A stretch of 64,000 bases of DNA from Phytopythium helicoides (GCA_024867545.1 JANFNE010000017.1:459001-523000), one strand, 5' to 3'; positions 24,073 through 35,322 are shown, numbered from the stretch's first letter. Notes: generated from the letters alone by a model not told the origin. Made by a program: numbers and translations.

Positions 24073-25660
24073 ATGGCCCGCAATAGCTCGCCGCACTGGC
24101 GCGACCCCATGCATTATGCGTTCCTCGTGGCGGCGCTGACAGCTCGCGGGGCGACGCTGTGCATGCGCCATGCGGGTCCGGGCTTCGTGACGCTCGGCAT
24201 GGGTGCGCTCGCGCTTCTCCGGCGCGTTTTGGCGTCCGGGGGGCTGAGTTGTGGTGTTTTTTCGGCAGGACTCATCGTGGTCGTCGGCGCGCTCTTCATG
24301 TACATTATCGTGCCCGTCATGGCCGACACGACGCTACAGGTGGGTGTGCTCAAGTGCTGTTGAAAGTGGAGAGTGGTGAGGTCGGGAACTGATCGAAAGT
24401 GAGGGGGTGTTATGCTGCATGAAGCTGGTTCTGCATGCGAGTGTATCAGTCTTTCTGCTGTTCAACATCTATTTCAACTATGCGCTGTGCATCGCAACAG
24501 ACGCAGTGCGTTCTCAATCCGACGTTCGCATCTCGATCTTTTGTCGATTGATGGCTCACGTGGCTGCTCATGCGTCTGATAGGGGACGATTCTACCCAAG
24601 CAGTTTGGTCCTGACGACTCGGACGAAGACAGTGACGAAGACGATGCGGAAGGGGACGTGAGAGAAACCGGCGGGTTGCTGCCGCGAATCCGCCCGAGCG
24701 CAGGCATGGCTCCTGTGAATCTTGCGGATCCACAGAGCATTCTTGTCACCATGCAGCGCCGAATCTATCGTGCTGGTGCCGCGGGCTCCACAACGTACTG
24801 CCGCCGGTGTCGTATCTTCCGACCTGTGCGAGCCCACCACTGCTCAGTGTGTGACAAATGCATCGATCAGATGGACCACCACTGTCCGTGGGTGAACAAT
24901 TGCATCGGTCGATACAACTACAGAGTACGTTGGGGTTTATGTTGTTCGAGAGAGGGCAAGAATGGTCACTGATACATATTTTGCCTTCCATCGAAGTACT
25001 TCGTCTGCTTCCTCGTCTGGCTAGCCGTAGGATGCTACTATGCATGCTTCACGTCGTTCACCCCTGCTTACGGCGAGCTCAACCAGCTCCAGTACGACAA
25101 GGTAAAGTTTTTTTTTTTTCAGTATCTTGGTTGAGAGGACAAGACTTACCTTGGGTTCGTTTATTCCACAGCTTGTCAGTCTGATGGCAACTCCGCTCTT
25201 CCGATGGCTCAATGCCAATCCCGTATCATTACTTCAGTTCGCATTTGGTGTTTCTTGCTCGGCTGGCATTGCTGTATCCATTCTTGGCGGCTGGCACTGC
25301 TATCTCACCGCAACCGCACAGGTTGGTAGTGCTATCACTATTAGTTGAACGTCGCATTTGAGTCAGTTGCTAACTCGATTTATGATCAAGACATCGGTTG
25401 AATTGCAAATAAACCGGTCGCCGCGCAACCGAAGACTCCACGGTGGACGTGTTGTGAGCCCATATACCACAGGCACCATCCACGGCAACTGGGAACTTGT
25501 GTTTGGCAAATGTCGATTCAAACTGCTCTCGTTGTTACCCAGCACGCAGCTCCCTCCTGAGGATGAATACCGAAGACCCCATCGGGGTCAAGCGAAGGTT
25601 AGCGCAGCTCACTCCGGCGAGGAGCATGTGAACACATCCTCCATGGAGGAAATCGTGTGA
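24073..25660 (+). CDS. DHHC-type protein S-palmitoyltransferase
   Basis: Six exons: 24073-24339, 24425-24505, 24583-24924, 24997-25101, 25172-25321 and 25391-25660. All introns are phase 0 and GT-AG, giving about 404 residues. Exons 1-2 give membrane helices ([34 protein letters not shown]). Exon 3 holds the cysteine-rich catalytic domain: [18 protein letters not shown], then [20 protein letters not shown] with the DHHC motif whose Cys carries the acyl intermediate. Exon 4 ([15 protein letters not shown]) and exon 5 give further membrane helices. Exon 6 starts TSVELQINR, the usual TTxE-like segment, and ends in a charged cytosolic tail. The small-exon layout was worked out from splice signals; the exon 2 acceptor is the least certain. 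Located in Golgi/ER or plasma membrane by family. Confidence 0.9.
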
Positions 25661-25734
25661 TTTGGGAATCTAATACGCAGTGTGAGATTTTGAGGTTTAT
25701 CTATCAACCTTCCTCAGTAGGAAGGACTTCACGC

Positions 25735-27467
25735 TCAGCTCTGACGCGAAAATGTGTAAATGCAGTACACGTCGCTCATCTCGTTGAAATGCAACGTAAA
25801 GAGCTCGGCGGCTGCATCGTTGTTGACCAGCGGGTTGGCTTTGTACGCGTCAGGCACAACATCGATGTGGCACGAGAACCCACGCGCCTGCATCGCCTCC
25901 TTGAACTCAACCAATGAGTGGCGCGCCTGCGATGCCACATGGACGAACTTTCCCTTCGATGAAAGCAGGCCGTCGATGGCGTTCACCAGTACGGGCACAA
26001 TCTCCTGGTGGTATACCAGGTCGGAGCCGAAGAGTACGTCGAACTTGGCGGTACCAGATTCGTCCGATCCCTTTTGCGTTGGCCATGTCTCTGGTCGAGC
26101 CCAGTCGATGGCAGCAACTTCGATCTCCTGCCCATTGGATGACTGGCTTTGTTGCTCGTTCCGGGCACGAATAGCCTTGCAATCCACCTTGTGCTGCTTC
26201 CAGGACTTCTTCTGACATTCACGCGAGCAGTAGGAAACCGACCGGCATCCACCGCACTTCATCAGCTTGCCCTCCGGATTGTCAGGCGAGAAACGCTGCA
26301 CAGCTCCGCAGCGTGCGCACCCCTCAGCCTCTTCTTCTTCAGGTTCAGCGTTCTTCTCTTCGTTTTCAGGATTCGCGTTCTGTTGCTTCGTCCACTCTAA
26401 CTTAGCCTGCTTGTTCAGGTTGACGTTGTGCTCAAGGTTGCGAATCGTGTGATCAAACAAGTCCGAGAGCACGATGCGAGACGCGTTTGTGTACAAATAG
26501 GACGATATGCCACTCACACCACATCCCGAGCCAAGCTCGCACACCGTCTTGCCGTCAAACTCTGTCCGGTTGTCAATGATCCAGCGGCTGAGAATCAACG
26601 CTGCCGACCAGATCGATACGCCGGTGATATCCTCCTCCGCGGTCGTCCCAAATGCATCGCGGCTCCAGTCGAGCGCCAGCTCACGAGCCTTGAGTGTCGG
26701 ACGCGCTGGGTCGAAACTGAACTCGAGTACTGTCTCCTGGATAATCTTGGGCGAGTCGCCAGACTCCTCGTCGTCCTCCTCGCGGATGGTCGCGTTGTCC
26801 ATCGCCGAGCCGGCCGCCAGGCGCTCCTCGGACGCCGAGCTGTGCTCCAACAGAGCAGCGACTGCATTTCAACAGTGGCGTAGTCTAGTGAGTTCGAATC
26901 CTTCAAGGCTGCCATCAAGTCAAAAAGCCTCTCGTACGGATCTCCGTGTCCTCGCACTGGAACGCCTCCGTCACGCAGCCGCGGCCAAAGCCATTCTGCG
27001 CCAGCACGTCAATGTCCGGAATCCCGTCTAGCAGGATCTTGACGATCTCCAGGTGCTTGTTCTGCACAGCCCAATCTGCACCATCACGAGTCAGCACTTC
27101 CGCCGCGGCCATCACTTCCACCAGCATAATCGTACGCAGAGGCGTGTTGCCGCTCGCATTCGGCAGGTGGCGCGCGCCGTTCGCGATCAGCTCCTTTACG
27201 CAGTCCGCATGTCCGTTCGCGCAGGCTGCAGCCACCGGTCCGCCTCCAACGTCAGTCCTCCAGCCCACCGCCTGGAACGCAGAGCTCGCGCGCACCCATG
27301 TGCAGCGGCGTGTTGAGCGTCTCCGGCTGCACAAAGTTGACGAGCGCGCTCCGCTTTGCGCCCTCCGTTGCATTCAGAGCCTCGCGCAGCGCGTCGACGT
27401 CGCCGAAGCGCGCGCTCGTGAGCGCCGCGTCCGCCATCTCTTGATCAGCAAGTGACGCTGCATCCAT
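25735..27467 (-). CDS. Ankyrin-repeat methyltransferase with MYND finger inserted in the methyltransferase fold
   Basis: Minus strand with introns 27135-27076 and 26937-26872, both GT-AG and in frame. The first rebuilds NTPLH + WAVQNKHLEIVKILL, a textbook ankyrin repeat. Upstream repeats begin at the ATG at 27467 (MDAASLADQEMADAALTSAR); one apparent shift lies near 27290. After the ankyrin part, the last exon encodes a class I methyltransferase of the METTL21 lysine-methyltransferase type: GVSIWSAALILSRWI, the SAM motif VCELGSGCGVSGI, SDLFDHTIRNLEHNV, and later FDVLFGSDLVYHQEIV. Between these lies a MYND finger (CARCGAV ... CGGCRSVSYCSRECQKKSWK, ending HKVDC). So the fold is split by about 90 residues. 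Likely a protein methyltransferase that binds partners through ankyrin and MYND modules. It is divergent from the gene at 27632. Confidence 0.82.
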
Positions 27468-27631
27468 CCGTCTGGAAATCGTGTCTACCACGTGAAATAG
27501 AGTGTTTTGTCCGTTGTGGAGTGACGCATTTAGGACTGCTATCAATGAGCATCGACAGTTAGATACGGACGAAGAAGCCTCGCGAATCAGACGACGAGCC
27601 AACTTCAACGCCTCATTTCACAAGTTGCCGC
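27468..27631. promoter_or_regulatory. Short divergent intergenic region
   Basis: Only 164 nt separate the start codons of the ankyrin-methyltransferase and the large membrane protein, so both promoters overlap here. No specific motif was recognised. Confidence 0.5.
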
Positions 27632-30600
27632 ATGCCGACCATGCGCGCTGTTAGTGATGCCCAAGTGCTGATAGCTGCGTCGTTGCTGCTTCTCACATCG
27701 TTCTCGGCACTTCACGGTACGCTGGTGGCTCAAGCGGAGATGTCCGAGCGATTGGAAGGCGCGCAACTCGAGGAGTGGCGGAGAGCAGCAGTTGACGTCT
27801 TCTTGCAGGCGAGAAAGTCCATGGAGCCGCTTTGCCTGTATACGTTCGATGCACCGCTCAACGACATGGAGAAGTCGGTTGACGTGGAAGGGGCTCGACT
27901 CGCGCTCATCCGTGGCCATATACCGGAGAGGTGTCCGTTTGGCGATTTGCTAGCGGAACCTGCGCTCGTGACGAGCCTCAACACCAACGAGAGCTTCTAT
28001 CAGCTAGGCATGCACTTGAAGGAAGACCCCGCAAATAATCCGCTTCGAGTGCAGATTGCGTCCAAAGAGGCGGTGTCTGTGCGTGAATTCTTTGTCGACC
28101 ACGTGACTGATGCAGCGACTAGGGCAGATGGAAGCCCACTCGCGAACTTTTTTGAATCCATAATCAACAAGGCCACACATACAATCAACTCGAACGGAGT
28201 GGGATTCGAAATGGTCATTCGGCGTCGTGCGCAGAGAAATCAAACCATGACGCTGTTCGCGATTCTGAACGACTTCAACGGCTGCACTGATACAGGATTT
28301 CGTCTCGATGTCTCGCCTCATCAAGAGCTGACTTTTACGTACACACTCCCAGCGCTCTCTGGTGACGAACCCAAGTGTCTAATGCATCGATTTACGAGCA
28401 ATAAGCGTGGGCAGCAGACTTGTTCACTGCCGTTGGTCGAGAGCACAGTCGAGAAAACACCACCGGTGTACATCATGTTCACGCTGAATCCGACCGAGAA
28501 ACCTCAAAAATGGACCGGAACGTTTTACATGAGCTATCTCGAGCCAAAATCGATGGAGCGCATCGACTGCGAGATTTCAAACGAGCTTGGGCTTCCGGAG
28601 AACGTACGAGTGAATAGCGTCGACATTGACGGCAACTATAGATTGTATCTCGGAAACCATCCGCGAAATCTGAGCTACCCGCGCGAACGAGGGTATTCCC
28701 CCAAGCCAAGAGAATACCGCCAAATTGGTGGTGACGAACAGAACAAAAATGCAACTACGCGGCTTCGGGATATGCTACGAACCAAGCTAATGCAGGTCAA
28801 AGGGCCTGAGATGCCGAAGGCTTTGCGCGTGTTCAAGTCTGGAGCTCTTTCCCTTAAATTGATGGGTGTGAATATTCTCCCACCTATCAATGAGGACACT
28901 CCGTTTGCAATGATCCGAGCCAAGATCGAGGAGTTCAAAGTATTGCACGGTGAGGAATTGATTGACTCGGCGATCGAGAAACTGAGGCAGAAAATTGAGT
29001 CCAAGCAAGAAAATAGCAATACCGACAATGAACTCGATCTCAACCCCTTTTCTGACTTCAGAAACGAGTCCAACACCGACAGCGAGGCATCGATACAGCG
29101 CACCCTCACAAACGGAGACGGTGCTACATTTGATATCTTTCATTTCGCCATTTACAACAACGTACCCACCGCCAAGACGTTCAAGCGCGAAGTGTGGAAC
29201 AACAGTGGACAGCCCTTCCGAATATCTCCGTTTCGTCATTTTCCGTCGCAGTTGTATATGGAGCGTATTGAAGAAGATGAAACAGAGTTGCTGAGCCTTA
29301 CGCAGCTGCATTCGATGTTCAACGACATGCGATTGGAGATAGTTTCACTGCCGAAGAACGGGAGAGTATTTTTGTTTCCAAGCAAGACCAAACTGCACAA
29401 GGAGAATTTACTAGAGTTCGCGGTCCTTCCTCTTGAGTATCAGCAGCTTTTATACTTTGCTCCAAATCCTGACGATCACAATGGAAAGGAATGGAGTCAT
29501 CACTTTCATAATGACCCGTATGCTTCAATTCAATTTCGCGGAATAAGCAGTGCAAATAAAATGCACGCCGAGACAAAGGAGGTCATCCGAGTGGCTGACA
29601 ACGCGACACTTAGTCTATACGTGAACCCGAAAAACGACCCACCACATCCAAGATCTCCAGTGATTAACATTACCGTTGGCTTGAATGTGCCGGTCACAGT
29701 GGTATTTGAAGGTGACGACCCTGATGGGCCAAAACCCCCTCAAAATGTGTTGGACCAAGAGTTTGATGCTGAGGATCCCAATTTCTTCGAGAAAGTATTG
29801 GGAGTCGTCGACTCTGTTCTCCCAGATATTGTCTCAGCTCCCGTGCCACAGATTGCAAAAATCACGCAGTTTCCACGCTACGGAACGCTGTTTGATGTAA
29901 CCCAGTGCAATTGGCAGACAGCATATATGGTTGGAGACGCAAGCATTCTCCAGGACTGCCAAATTGAAACAAGTTCAGATTCAACTTTCCCAAATAGGCT
30001 AATGTATGCGTATCGAGGCTGGGGGAGACAGAGTGATGTTGGGCTTCTAAACAACAGTGATGGATCTCCACTCGACTCCCTTCAATACCAAATCAGTGAT
30101 GGTGACATGACGACTTTTTCCGACCCAGCAACAATTAATTTCTTTGCGCAACCGCTGTTGAACTCGACCGAGCTCACGAGTAAAGCTTCAATGCGCGAGC
30201 TCAATACCGCCCACATCGTGAACATGAGCGAGGACTCCTTTGCAGTTATCTCGTTGATTGAAGTTGAGCCTTTGGGTGGCTTGCTGAGTCCTAGCATTCG
30301 GTACAAAGTGACAGCTCTTCCAAAGCACGGGTCCCTTTTCCAGTACCTAGATGCCAACAAACTGGAATCACGTGGTGTTAGCCTAAATGAGATGCTCCTT
30401 GTGAACAATTCCTTCACACTTGGTGAACGATTTTTACGAGCTCCCGCTCTCGTTTTCGACCCTAAGGGAAGGGTAGTGTATATACCTGAACCCAACTACT
30501 TTAATGCTGAGCCAGAAAGTCCGTACGGGGCAGAAAGACTACCACTTGACTTTTTCGAGTACAAGCTGCACGGATCCGTGTCGCCAACAGTGTTATCTGC

Positions 30601-32896
30601 ACGCAACCTGAAACAACTCAGTAAAGTTCTACGTACTTCTCCCTTGGTGGATCCACGTATGTCGCGAGCAGTAAAATTGCGCGTGGTCAACGAGCCTGAT
30701 CCTATCAATATATTGCCCCCATACGTAGCTAGAGTCTCTGTTCAGCAAGGTGAGTTCGCGAGTGTACCCCTCTCTTTTGAGGATCCAGACGGTTTTGTCG
30801 AAGGCGGAAGATATCAGATCGAACTCCAAGCTGATAAAAATACTTTAGAATTTCAGCTTCCACAACATGTCAGTGATGACGACATCATGGCGCTTTGTGG
30901 GTATGAGCGGCCTTGTTACATCCGACGAACTCTGAACAAAACCAGAGGCAACAGCAGCGGCAATGAATTAGTATACACGATTACTGGGCCGTTCTTGCCT
31001 CCAAATCTGGTTCGCGTCTCGGGCACAATGCCGGCAATGCGTTTGGCGCTCGGAAATCTTTCGGTGCGAGACTTGGGCAAAACAGACTGGTACCAGCCAC
31101 ACAATGCGGCTTTCACATTTTCTGTAGAGCGCGCAAACACATCAGGATCAAGAAAGGCGCAAGAAACTATTCGAGTGGCTTTTGCATTCGCTTCGCGCAA
31201 TCCGACTCCGAGTATGAATATTTTCGAGCTTCTCAAGTCAAGGATAACGCAATGGCTGTGGACCTTTGCTTTTGTCGGGATTTTTGTAATCGTCTCACAA
31301 AATCTCCCATGTTGCTCGACTGGCTTTTGCTGCTGTCTAAGAGCAAAAGCTCGGCAGAAACAACGAGAGCGATTCGAGCGGACGCGCCGCGAGTTTCAAG
31401 ATCGCGTAGCTCAAAATGACTACGAGTACTCACTGATTCTGATGGAGCTCGCAGACATCGTCCTACAGCCTGATCTTCTACCGGCAGTCAGCCTTATCTG
31501 CAGCACCCAGTACGGACGTAAGCCCGAAAGAAGACGACTGGAACAAGTATTGCTGATACATAGTTTGCTTCCTTTACTGGAAAGTGAGCGCCAAGGGACT
31601 CGTTTCGTGTTTGCTTTAATTCTGGCTGACTTTCAGCATGCAATTGAAGAAGTTGGGTACACTGTTCAGAGATTCGACGAGCACTCGTTTCTCGAGTACC
31701 CAAGTGCGGCAAGTCTTTCTCTCTCAACGTTCTGCCGCATGGTTGGCAAACAATGGCTTTCAGATACATTAGAGCTGATACCGACAGCAACTGATCGTAT
31801 CCATAGGATAAATACGACGGATGTAGTCGATGCTGTACTTGATCGACTTGCTGCCCAAGTAGAGGAGCTTCCGGTTGAAATCATTATTCTGTGTCGCGCC
31901 GTTTCGAGACTCTTGGCTTCCCTAGATGGCAGCGCTGATAAACGGAAGTCGAAGCATCAGCTTATGGCGACACACCTAGTTTTCTTCAACCACTTTCTCG
32001 GGCCGGCACTCCTGCTTGCTGAAGACTCGAGTTTGACGCTCTCCCATTCAAACGACTTCAAAAGCCAGAGAGACAAGATATTAGTAGCGTTGGCCCTAGC
32101 GCTCGGTCGCTTACCAGAAAAATGGACCAAGGGTAGTCATCAGAGTGAAGAAGAAACAACTTTGGATATGCAAGCAGATGGCGCGACCTCGACCACAGCA
32201 AACCAACCGTCAGGTTCCGTAGGAGGGTTGATTGACTCCGATCCGCTCGATCATGTCGAGGCGATTGCTGCATACTCAAGGTTAAGGTTTGAAGCTCTTT
32301 TGCGGACTATAGCGGTGTCTGACGCTGTGAAAAGCTCGTACGAGCCTCCAACGACTGGCTTTGCGGACAACGATCTCATGGCGCTGTGCCTCATGAATCT
32401 TCACTCCTACCTGGACACCCATCTAGGAGAATTTCGCGAGCAGTACAAGTCATTCACGAGTCGACGGATCTATGCGTCTGGTTTACCACAGAATGGAGGT
32501 GGGAATCTTAGTGAAGACGAGATAATATCCACCGAGGCTCGCGTGGTGCGAGCCATGAGAGCATTGGGGTTCCCCATGATGAGCCTGCATGAGCTCGTGG
32601 AGCACAGCCAGCGAGAGATCTTTGCGGACACGATAGTTTGGAGCGGATGGAGCACACGTGAGTGGAATGAGCGATCGTATGGCCTCATCCGCACAGCGGG
32701 GGAGGCTCTCCACGATACTTCCCACCGCCGAAGGTGGCCCAAGGCGGCAATGAAGAGCCCCACAGACCTCGACAAGTCATCGCACCTGGCCTTCCCAAGC
32801 GACGTTCGAATTCCGCAACCAAGGCGCTCCAGTTCTCTCGAGGCAGTTCAGGTGCACGTGTGCAGCACCCAATGCGACTGCATCCCTCTGCTGTAG
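27632..32896 (+). CDS. Single-pass membrane protein with cadherin/CSPG-like ectodomain and RasGAP-like cytoplasmic region
   Basis: One uninterrupted 1754-codon frame. The N-terminus has a signal-peptide core (VLIAASLLLLTSFSALHG). The ectodomain is N-glycosylation rich. It holds at least three repeats marked by a basic-P-x-x-G-x-L/V-F pattern (SLPKNGRVFLF, QFPRYGTLFDV, ALPKHGSLFQYL), as in CSPG/cadherin-like repeats. A membrane helix at about residue 1207 (WLWTFAFVGIFVIVS) is followed by a Cys cluster (LPCCSTGFCCCL), possibly acylated. The cytosolic part resembles RasGAP: ASLSLSTFCRMVGKQWLSDT matches the segment after the arginine finger, and MATHLVFFNHFLGPALLLAE the FLRFxxPAI block. The finger position (FLEYPSAAS) and the second Arg are not Arg here. 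So it looks like a receptor-like protein with a divergent, probably GAP-inactive domain. The RasGAP reading is my inference from two motifs. Confidence 0.65.
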   Translation: MPTMRAVSDAQVLIAASLLLLTSFSALHGTLVAQAEMSERLEGAQLEEWRRAAVDVFLQARKSMEPLCLYTFDAPLNDMEKSVDVEGARLALIRGHIPERCPFGDLLAEPALVTSLNTNESFYQLGMHLKEDPANNPLRVQIASKEAVSVREFFVDHVTDAATRADGSPLANFFESIINKATHTINSNGVGFEMVIRRRAQRNQTMTLFAILNDFNGCTDTGFRLDVSPHQELTFTYTLPALSGDEPKCLMHRFTSNKRGQQTCSLPLVESTVEKTPPVYIMFTLNPTEKPQKWTGTFYMSYLEPKSMERIDCEISNELGLPENVRVNSVDIDGNYRLYLGNHPRNLSYPRERGYSPKPREYRQIGGDEQNKNATTRLRDMLRTKLMQVKGPEMPKALRVFKSGALSLKLMGVNILPPINEDTPFAMIRAKIEEFKVLHGEELIDSAIEKLRQKIESKQENSNTDNELDLNPFSDFRNESNTDSEASIQRTLTNGDGATFDIFHFAIYNNVPTAKTFKREVWNNSGQPFRISPFRHFPSQLYMERIEEDETELLSLTQLHSMFNDMRLEIVSLPKNGRVFLFPSKTKLHKENLLEFAVLPLEYQQLLYFAPNPDDHNGKEWSHHFHNDPYASIQFRGISSANKMHAETKEVIRVADNATLSLYVNPKNDPPHPRSPVINITVGLNVPVTVVFEGDDPDGPKPPQNVLDQEFDAEDPNFFEKVLGVVDSVLPDIVSAPVPQIAKITQFPRYGTLFDVTQCNWQTAYMVGDASILQDCQIETSSDSTFPNRLMYAYRGWGRQSDVGLLNNSDGSPLDSLQYQISDGDMTTFSDPATINFFAQPLLNSTELTSKASMRELNTAHIVNMSEDSFAVISLIEVEPLGGLLSPSIRYKVTALPKHGSLFQYLDANKLESRGVSLNEMLLVNNSFTLGERFLRAPALVFDPKGRVVYIPEPNYFNAEPESPYGAERLPLDFFEYKLHGSVSPTVLSARNLKQLSKVLRTSPLVDPRMSRAVKLRVVNEPDPINILPPYVARVSVQQGEFASVPLSFEDPDGFVEGGRYQIELQADKNTLEFQLPQHVSDDDIMALCGYERPCYIRRTLNKTRGNSSGNELVYTITGPFLPPNLVRVSGTMPAMRLALGNLSVRDLGKTDWYQPHNAAFTFSVERANTSGSRKAQETIRVAFAFASRNPTPSMNIFELLKSRITQWLWTFAFVGIFVIVSQNLPCCSTGFCCCLRAKARQKQRERFERTRREFQDRVAQNDYEYSLILMELADIVLQPDLLPAVSLICSTQYGRKPERRRLEQVLLIHSLLPLLESERQGTRFVFALILADFQHAIEEVGYTVQRFDEHSFLEYPSAASLSLSTFCRMVGKQWLSDTLELIPTATDRIHRINTTDVVDAVLDRLAAQVEELPVEIIILCRAVSRLLASLDGSADKRKSKHQLMATHLVFFNHFLGPALLLAEDSSLTLSHSNDFKSQRDKILVALALALGRLPEKWTKGSHQSEEETTLDMQADGATSTTANQPSGSVGGLIDSDPLDHVEAIAAYSRLRFEALLRTIAVSDAVKSSYEPPTTGFADNDLMALCLMNLHSYLDTHLGEFREQYKSFTSRRIYASGLPQNGGGNLSEDEIISTEARVVRAMRALGFPMMSLHELVEHSQREIFADTIVWSGWSTREWNERSYGLIRTAGEALHDTSHRRRWPKAAMKSPTDLDKSSHLAFPSDVRIPQPRRSSSLEAVQVHVCSTQCDCIPLL

Positions 32897-33026
32897 CCAC
32901 CGCATCCACCAGAACCCGTTGATGTTGAAGTGCATTTCGCTTTGACGCGAAATAGAGCAAAAAAAAAAAAAAATAATTTCGACATTTTTTTTATTCTGGA
33001 GGATTCGAATCGCACTCCCGCTCGAC

Positions 33027-34131
33027 ATGGAGGCAGCCGGGGATGCGCCGGCGGCGCCGCTCGTGTCGGACGCCATGGCCGTGCTGTGCCTCAAGGCCGA
33101 GTACGTGGGCAACGCGAACGGCAACTTCATGCACGGCATCGACGCGCTGAACCGGCGCTACGAGGGGCTGCGGCGCGTGCGCGGCGACGGCAACTGCTTC
33201 TTCCGCGGCTTCATCTTCGCGCTGTGCGAGCAGCTGCTGCCGGCCGCTGACCCGCGCGACGAGCCGCGCGTGCAGCAGCTGCGCGCGCGCATCCAGGAGA
33301 CCATTCGCCACTCCAAGAGCGAGCTCGTGGCCATCGGCTACAGCGAGGTGGCCATCGACGCCTTCTGGGAGACTTTCGTCGACTACCTCGCCGCCATGGA
33401 GACGCGCTCGCACGCCGAGCTGGGTGCGGTTTGCGATGGAGTTGGCGGTGGCAGCTGGGGACTGACGAGGTGGTTGGCGATGGAGCGCAGTGCGGGACTT
33501 CCAGACCGAGGGCGGGGAGTCCGAGTACCTGGTGCGGACACGAACGTGGTGCTAGGATTCTTAACCGTGACACTCATGCGGTGTACTCGTGTGTGTGCTC
33601 GGCAGGTCTGGTACGCGCGGCTCCTGACGGCCGGGTACCTGAAGAAGCACGCCGAGGACTTCCAGCCGTTCATCGAGGGGCTCTTCCCAGGACTCACCGT
33701 CGAGCAGTTCTGTGCCGCCGAGGTTTGTTTTTCGGCGTCACCTTGCTCCATGCCAGTCTGGCTGACAGCGCTCCACGCAGGTCGAGCCGATGGGCAAAGA
33801 GTGTGACCAGCCGCAGATCGCAGCGCTCACAGAGGCACTGCAGGTCGGCGTCAAGATCGAGTACCTGGATGGCAGCGCCAAGGAGGATGAGGAGCTCCAG
33901 AGCTACATTTGTGCCCCAGCTGCTGCTTCTCCGGTACCTGCGACGACTTCGACCAGCCGCTCGCCGGGGAGCTCTCCGCGGGTGCGGACGCATTCGGGCG
34001 AGACGAAGCCGCAGCCTGTCTCCATTTTCCTGCTCTACCGTCCAGGCCATTACGACATCCTGTACCCGCGAGGTGCTGCGCCAGCACCCGCTGCGGAAGT
34101 GGACGACGCGTCGTCCTCAGCATCGACTTGA
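33027..34131 (+). CDS. Otubain-type deubiquitinase (OTU family, peptidase C65)
   Basis: Four exons: 33027-33423, 33491-33531, 33606-33722 and 33781-34131; introns of 67, 74 and 58 nt are GT-AG and keep frame, giving 301 residues. The catalytic block VRGDGNCFFRGFIFAL contains the Asp-Gly-Asn-Cys of OTU proteases. The small second exon supplies DFQTEGGESEYL, which joins VWYARLLTAGYLKKHAEDFQ, the conserved otubain segment; skipping it would break the family alignment. Then LTVEQFCAAEVEPMGKECDQ and, near the end, the catalytic His in RPGHYDILY. A Ser/Pro/Thr-rich insert of about 35 residues before the His block is longer than in animal otubains. Cleaves ubiquitin chains in cytosol or nucleus by family. 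Confidence 0.92.
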
Positions 34132-34303
34132 CCCAGCGGCTGTGACAGGAGCTACACTTCATCCCCTACCTACACCGGCAGACTCACAATCGACTAAAGC
34201 CTAAAAGTCTGTAATTCATCAAATCCTTACGGTCACCAGGCACACGTCATGGCAATACAGCTAGGCATCGCTAACGGGAGCGTCCACCAGGCGGTCAAGC
34301 GCC

Positions 34304-35178
34304 TTACTTGGACTTGTTGGCGTCGAGCGCATCCTGCGTCGCCACCGTGTTGGCAGCGCTGCACAGCTGTGCCACATTGATGATGTTCTTGCACACGCAC
34401 GCCGGGAGGCACACGTAGTAGCAGAGCTGCCGGCACAAAGTAACAATCCAACGTCAACTCCATGGCGCTCCACATCCAGCAGAAAAAAAAAGGCGGGAGA
34501 GAAAAGCAGCCTACCGAGGCGACGGGAACGTCGATGACCGGAATGAGCAGCGTGGGCGCGAAGTGAAGCACGTAGAGCAGGATGTAGAAGAGCTCGGTGC
34601 CGACGCAGCAGAAGCCGAAGAACGGGTAAACGCCGTAGTAAATGCGCAGCAGGAAGTTGCGCTCGGAGCTGATGGTCTTGTGGTGGCCGCGCGACGAGTA
34701 CATGTGGTACCAGTGGCTCGAGAAGTCCAGGATCAACAGGTACAGGAAGACCAGCATGTACTGCGGGTACAGGTGCGACAGGATCACCAGCAGCCCCGCC
34801 GTCGAGCAGCTACACATCCCAAAGATCGTGTGGTTAGCTCCCCATCCCGCCAAAGCCACTCAAAGAGAGCCGCCTACCGGTCCGTGACCATGTCAAGCAC
34901 GGCGCCAAACGACGAGCCTGTGATCGCGCAGCACGCCACCGCTTAGACATCGCCGCCATGCACACAACAGCAGCAGCAATATCAATGCGCGCACATTGGT
35001 CGAACCAGCGCGCGAAGAAGCCGTCAAAGTAGTCGCAGACGAAGCTGAGCGCGTAGCAGAGCACGCTGGTCTTGAAGTCCGTCAGCGCCACCGCCAGGCT
35101 GTAGACGGACAGCACCACGCGCGCGTAGCCGATGAGGTTGGGCACGTAGAAGAAGACCTGCGTCGCGGAGCGCGCCAT
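34304..35178 (-). CDS. PIS1: CDP-diacylglycerol-inositol 3-phosphatidyltransferase (phosphatidylinositol synthase)
   Basis: Minus strand, exons 35178-34995, 34917-34878, 34809-34515 and 34426-34304; all introns are GT-AG and together they give 213 residues, the usual size. The CDP-alcohol phosphotransferase signature is rebuilt over two splices: FDGFFARWFDQ + CSSFGAVLDMVTDR + CSTAGLLV, i.e. D-G-x2-A-R-x8-G-x3-D-x3-D with both metal-binding Asp pairs. Further membrane helices follow (MLVFLYLLILDFSSHWYHMY; YYGVYPFFGFCCVGTELFYI), and HWYHMYSS is typical of PI synthases. Makes phosphatidylinositol from CDP-DAG and myo-inositol in the ER. The last short exon ends DALDANKSK. Gene symbol assigned by function. 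Confidence 0.92.
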
Positions 35179-35322
35179 GCTGTCTCGTCTCGGGTCGAGT
35201 CTGGAAGTGGCGCCGTTCTCCCCCTGGCAAGTTACGACGCGCGTCACATCATACAAAGTCCAAGTCAGCGGTTCGTATCCGATACGCTATCGACCGGCGA
35301 CGCGGCGACACTGCACGGCGCT

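Noticed and set aside
32959..32973. Poly-A tract as a possible retroposition mark
   Set aside because: Only about 15 A with a nearby T run and no target duplication; more likely a spacer homopolymer before the otubain gene.
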